From Kaistella faecalis (lineage in GTDB: Bacteria; Bacteroidota; Bacteroidia; Flavobacteriales; Weeksellaceae): DNA of 64,000 nt. The DNA lies in NCBI RefSeq assembly GCF_019195395.1, contig NZ_CP078067.1, positions 682,001-746,000 on the forward strand, written 5' to 3'. A program made the position numbers and the translations under genes. This document shows positions 62,074 to 64,000 of this stretch, one piece after another. The notes beneath the pieces are model-generated. The model had not been told where the DNA came from and searched no databases. It saw only the letters and a program-made list of their open reading frames with translations. Position 1 is the first letter of the stretch. Every line of letters begins with the position of its first letter.

Positions 62074-63780
62074 TTATTTGGTTTTAATGGATATTTCTTT
62101 CTTTCCGTCTTTAATGGAAATGTCTACATTTTCCATTTTGCCAATATTTGTTTTCATGGAATCGATTATTTTATCAGCGGCTGCTTTGGGCATTTTGGTC
62201 CCGTTGATAATCACGCTGTCTTTATCCGAAGAATTGTACTGTATGGTAGAACCGTTGATTTTAATCTTATTTTTTTCGATTACCACAGCGTTATCGTCAT
62301 CATTATCATCTTCCATTCCGTCGCCGTCCAGATCACCGTCGATATTCAGTCCATTTTCTTTCACCTTGAAAACTCTGGTGCTCATGGGAACTACAAGTTC
62401 ATAGGTCACATTGTAATTACGGAACCGATCCTGATAAGGGTATTTTACGAAGTTTGGAAGCAGTATTTTATTATCCTGGATTTCTACAGGTACATTAAGC
62501 TGCACCGGAATATTATACCCTTTACCTTCTTTTTTAACGATTAAAAATGGCGCTGTAGCAGTCGCACTGCGGGTTACATCAACGTATGGATAATCTTCTT
62601 CGTAAACCATTTTTTTGTCAGAAAAGATATCATCGTCATACGCTGTAAAGTTCTGCGGAATGGTAATCTGCTTCACGTCGACATAAAGACTGTCTGATGT
62701 TGTATTGATGGCTACATTCTCAGTATCTTCTTTATGACCTTTGTAAATCATGTCTTTTTTAGCCATATTAACTCCGAAATAAGTAGCAAAACCAATCAGA
62801 ATAAGCAACAGTGCTCCTAAAACATATCCTACGTTTCTCAACTGTGTTTTCGGTGAAATAAGTTTAATGGATAGTAAACTGAAGAGAATTGCCGGTATTA
62901 GAGTTCCGATCAGCATCATGGCATAAAGTACATTGCTCATCCCATCATCTTCAAACATAAAGTTGAATTCGCGCATCGGGGAAAATTCAGTATTTCCGCC
63001 AAATAATCCGAAGATAAAGAAGGCTCCTATGATACAACCCAAAGCCATCATTCCGAAGATTCCGCCTAAGATGTAACGGATTACATTCCAGATCCCGCTT
63101 CCTGCATTGTTGATATAAGGCTTGTTTTCGGTGTAAATTTCTCCGACCCTTTGTGTAGATTCATTGGCAAACTGTACCAGTTTGTTGGATTCGTTTTTCA
63201 AATTGTCGAAGTTCATAGGCTTTCCCTTCATTTTCAGGAAATCGGTCGCGGTTTCTGCTTTAGGTAAAACAATCCACAGAATAACGTAAATCAAGATAAT
63301 AAGTGAAGTTGAAATAGCTGCGGTGAAAATTCCCAGGATTGCTATTCCGAGCCAGATGGCTCGCATTGCACTTATATCCATGCCAACATAATGCGCCAAA
63401 CCTGCGCACACGCCTGCGATTTTCTGTTTTTCCGGATCGCGGAAAAGCTGCTTCTGACCGGTGAACGTACCTGTAGTTTTTTGCTGTCTTCTGGAAGATT
63501 TTTCAGAAAAATATGCTTCTTCCTGCTCTTCGATCTGTTCCGGTTTTCCGATTTGCGAAATTACTCTTTCTACATCGGTATCGTTGATGACTTCTCGTTT
63601 TCCTAAAGTGTCTTTGAAGATTTCAACCATCCGGATTTCGATGTCGTGCATTACCTCATCAGCTTCATTTGCATCCAAAGAGCTTCTGAGCGCCGCAAGA
63701 TAATCACTAAGTTTAATATATGCGTGTTCCTCGATGGTGAAGGAGAAACCTGCAAGTCCTATTGAGAGTGTCTTGTTCAT
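62074..63780 (-). CDS. PspC domain membrane protein
   Basis: 568 residues. N-terminal part (1-105) is cytosolic and alpha-helical with conserved YIKLSDYLAALRSSLDANEADEVMHDIEIR. The PspC domain follows (LFRDPEKQKIAGVCAGLAHYVGMDISAMRAIWL, about 108-175) with a membrane helix after it; further helices lie at about 235-260, 290-310 and 325-345, then a large beta-rich C-terminal domain facing the other side. PspC domains occur in envelope-stress proteins and signal partners of PadR-type regulators. It starts 4 nt after the PadR stop, so the two form a unit. Confidence 0.87.
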   Translation of the reverse strand: MNKTLSIGLAGFSFTIEEHAYIKLSDYLAALRSSLDANEADEVMHDIEIRMVEIFKDTLGKREVINDTDVERVISQIGKPEQIEEQEEAYFSEKSSRRQQKTTGTFTGQKQLFRDPEKQKIAGVCAGLAHYVGMDISAMRAIWLGIAILGIFTAAISTSLIILIYVILWIVLPKAETATDFLKMKGKPMNFDNLKNESNKLVQFANESTQRVGEIYTENKPYINNAGSGIWNVIRYILGGIFGMMALGCIIGAFFIFGLFGGNTEFSPMREFNFMFEDDGMSNVLYAMMLIGTLIPAILFSLLSIKLISPKTQLRNVGYVLGALLLILIGFATYFGVNMAKKDMIYKGHKEDTENVAINTTSDSLYVDVKQITIPQNFTAYDDDIFSDKKMVYEEDYPYVDVTRSATATAPFLIVKKEGKGYNIPVQLNVPVEIQDNKILLPNFVKYPYQDRFRNYNVTYELVVPMSTRVFKVKENGLNIDGDLDGDGMEDDNDDDNAVVIEKNKIKINGSTIQYNSSDKDSVIINGTKMPKAAADKIIDSMKTNIGKMENVDISIKDGKKEISIKTK

Positions 63781-63784
63781 AGTT

Positions 63785-64000
63785 TTAAGAATTTGGGTGG
63801 AACGAGCTTTCAGGTGCGTCCGTGGGGTTATTGTTTTTAGTAATTTGGTTTACAGATTCGGTAAGTTCTTTCCAGGTATTGAGTAGTTCTGCAAGAAACA
63901 GTTTTCCTTTTTCTGTAATCTGGTAGTATTTTCTTGGAGGTCCTCCGGTAGATTCTTCCCATCGGTAAGAGAGGAATTCGCCGTTTTTCAGTCTAGTGAG
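63785..64000 (-). CDS. PadR family transcriptional regulator, C-terminal part
   Basis: The frame is open from the window end to the stop at 63785 (71 codons plus stop). RLKNGEFLSYRWEESTGGPPRKYYQITEKGK is the winged-helix second half of a PadR regulator; the final helical extension (LAELLNTWKELTESVNQITKNN) is the dimerisation part. The N-terminal helix-turn-helix is outside the window. PadR proteins often repress the membrane protein gene they precede, so control of pspC and of itself is probable. Confidence 0.85.
   Translation of the reverse strand, partial: LTRLKNGEFLSYRWEESTGGPPRKYYQITEKGKLFLAELLNTWKELTESVNQITKNNNPTDAPESSFHPNS

Overview
The window looks like chromosomal DNA of a member of the Flavobacteriia, most likely of the Chryseobacterium/Kaistella group (Weeksellaceae). 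The basis is mixed. The sequence shows AT-rich DNA, many promoters with the Bacteroidota -7 box TAnnTTTG, and secreted proteins with type IX secretion (T9SS) C-terminal sorting domains. It also carries protein families that I know mainly from flavobacteria (DUF4290 beside murA, DUF4230, stand-alone HRDC and short SSB). I see no rRNA, prophage, insertion sequence or CRISPR array, and one tRNA.

Layout. 1-13.2 kb: the 3' part of gapA, a DEAD-box helicase, an MpaB-like protein, a large secreted alpha-amylase with T9SS signal, a DUF4230 protein, the unit queD-lpxH-luxE-like-nuclease-like, and the glyoxylate-shunt pair aceB-aceA. 13.4-25.3 kb: a RamB/ScfR-like regulator divergent from aceBA with a palindrome between them, comF, upp, der, a REP-like hairpin repeat, murA with Asp in place of the catalytic Cys, a secreted CotH protein, a haem-binding/DCC pair, and a peroxiredoxin-thioredoxin cassette. 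25.3-32.5 kb: uvrA, tRNA-Ala, a methyltransferase, a small EamA unit with an additional 54-residue membrane protein, hisS, HRDC protein, ssb.

32.7-43 kb is the main signalling region: a six-gene block (receiver-kinase, CHASE3-GAF hybrid kinase with three receivers, receiver, CheR, CheB without receiver, receiver) that has chemotaxis-type methylation enzymes but no methyl-accepting receptor, CheA or CheW. A VWA protein and an AAA+ ATPase follow it.

43-64 kb: GT32 glycosyltransferase, a second amylase, rlmF, a J-domain/KTSC fusion, a zinc-ribbon/FAD monooxygenase fusion, tyrS, a desaturase, two alpha/beta hydrolases, purE and purK (not adjacent), MFS and EamA transporters, a CBS protein, a membrane-anchored endonuclease/phosphatase, a menaquinone-type isochorismate synthase beside a hotdog thioesterase, an acyltransferase, and a PspC membrane protein downstream of a PadR regulator cut by the window end. 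Between the acyltransferase and PspC lies a 20-codon ORF that would make a strongly amphipathic peptide and is followed by a 13-bp perfect terminator hairpin. It is the best candidate here for an undescribed gene.

The genes cover central metabolism (gapA, glyoxylate shunt), cell-envelope synthesis (murA, lpxH, acyltransferases), nucleotide salvage and synthesis (upp, purE, purK), translation (hisS, tyrS, der, rlmF, tRNA-Ala), repair (uvrA), polysaccharide use (two GH13 enzymes, a CBM-esterase) and signal transduction. Starts were often moved downstream of the longest ORF because a TAnnTTTG box lies inside or after the longer version.
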